Assembly (NCBI RefSeq): GCF_947305105.1
Contig: NZ_CAMZCS010000028.1
Coordinates: 1 to 42,468 of the forward strand
Reading direction: 5' to 3'
Origin: an uncultured Fibrobacter sp.
GTDB taxonomy: Bacteria > Fibrobacterota > Fibrobacteria > Fibrobacterales > Fibrobacteraceae
DNA length: 42,468 bases
Shown: piece after piece, positions 42,124 to 42,468 of the stretch
Position numbering within the stretch: position 1 is the first letter of the stretch
Layout: every line of letters begins with the position of its first letter
Made by a program: the position numbers and the translations under genes
Notes under the pieces: model-generated
What the model saw: only the letters and a program-made list of their open reading frames with translations
What the model was told of the DNA's origin: nothing
The model's database searches: none

Positions 42124-42387
42124 TTAGTTGGCTTCGTCCGGATAGACGGAGACCTTCTGACGCTTCGCATCGAGGCGTTCAAACTTCACCTTGCCATCAA
42201 CGAGGGAGAACAGGGTAAAGTCCTTGCCCATACCGACGTTGGTGCCCTTGTGGAAGTGAGAACCGCGCTGACGAACGATGATGTTGCCAGCCTTGACGGT
42301 TTCGCCCGCGTACTTCTTGACACCAAGATACTTGGCGTTACTGTCGCGGCCGTTACGTACTGAACCTTGACCTTTCTTATGTGCCAT
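42124..42387 (-). CDS. rpmA: 50S ribosomal protein L27
   Basis: L27 reaches toward the peptidyl transferase centre with its N-terminal tail. The 87-residue protein begins [16 protein letters not shown] and contains [15 protein letters not shown], both diagnostic. An AAGGAGG lies 8 bases before the ATG, overlapping the end of the preceding gene. There is no N-terminal propeptide of the Firmicutes type. Confidence 0.98.
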   Translation of the reverse strand: MAHKKGQGSVRNGRDSNAKYLGVKKYAGETVKAGNIIVRQRGSHFHKGTNVGMGKDFTLFSLVDGKVKFERLDAKRQKVSVYPDEAN

Positions 42388-42390
42388 GGA

Positions 42391-42468
42391 TTAAGCCTCC
42401 TTAGCCTTGCGGAGAGAGTTCTTCTTGACCTTGGCCGGCTTGGCGATGCCCTGAGCGATCTTTTCCTT
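42391..42468 (-). CDS. rplU: 3' end of the gene before rpmA, probably ribosomal protein L21
   Basis: Only the last 25 codons lie in the window, encoding a basic Lys/Ala-rich tail (I-A-K-P-A-K-V-K-K-N). In most bacteria rplU directly precedes rpmA, and the 3-base gap fits that operon. The tail itself is not diagnostic, so the name rests on position. Confidence 0.6.
   Translation of the reverse strand, partial: KEKIAQGIAKPAKVKKNSLRKAKEA

Overview
The window looks like a chromosomal segment of a Fibrobacter species (phylum Fibrobacterota, F. succinogenes group). The evidence is two proteins with the Fibrobacter-specific FISUMP (Fib_succ_major, TIGR02145) domain, a TIGR02147-family protein, several lipoproteins with poly-serine linkers behind the lipobox, a secreted pectate lyase with a type IX-secretion-like C-terminal domain, and a LexA operator close to the motif I recall for F. 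succinogenes. No phage, insertion sequence, CRISPR array or rRNA operon was seen.

Layout. 1-7.4 kb: 3' part of metK, then on the minus strand a pectate lyase, a small zinc-ribbon membrane protein, an EamA transporter and smc. 7.5-12.4 kb (plus): a DUF4321 protein overlapping gatA, an outer-membrane-type protein, a small unknown, a DUF4230 protein and an orphan PotD-like lipoprotein; exoA (minus) meets the last tail to tail. 13.3-18.6 kb (plus): a lipoprotein, an MBL hydrolase, trmB, recN and an unusually long PgsA-like synthase. 18.7-25.3 kb: initiator tRNA, a FISUMP lipoprotein, a broken tRNA-Pro copy carrying a long palindromic insert, intact tRNA-Pro, a TIGR02147 gene and three lipoprotein genes. 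25.4-32.9 kb: lexA with its operator, a Lys/Ala/Pro-rich zinc-ribbon protein, a cyclophilin, lepA, a signal peptidase I homologue lacking its catalytic residues, and a DUF2062-DUF1015 fusion. 33.3-42.5 kb: greA, tatD, a PAS-GGDEF-EAL protein, gdhA, an inositol monophosphatase family gene, a 764-residue lipoprotein, rpmA and the end of the preceding gene (probably rplU).

The most striking non-coding signal is a family of intergenic arrays built from drifting 7-bp tandem units, in seven places (2654-2890, 3755-3820, 32942-33351, 33840-33941, 36986-37115, 37193-37259, 39707-39748). They often run flush into start or stop codons. In four places the arrays flank a roughly 60-bp core with two short hairpins (one copy has lost the first hairpin). 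One array is interrupted by a 58-bp palindrome and a 74-nt sequence that folds as a three-way junction. A second unexplained element is the palindromic insert in the T arm of the tRNA-Pro copy. Several unrelated hairpins in both systems share a C-GAA-G triloop.

The housekeeping genes form short operons that serve translation (gatA, trmB, lepA, greA, rpmA), DNA repair and chromosome maintenance (smc, recN, exoA, lexA), lipid synthesis and nitrogen assimilation. The lipoprotein and pectate lyase genes represent the cell-surface and plant-polymer lifestyle. All calls rest on reading motifs and base pairing by eye; no database search was possible.
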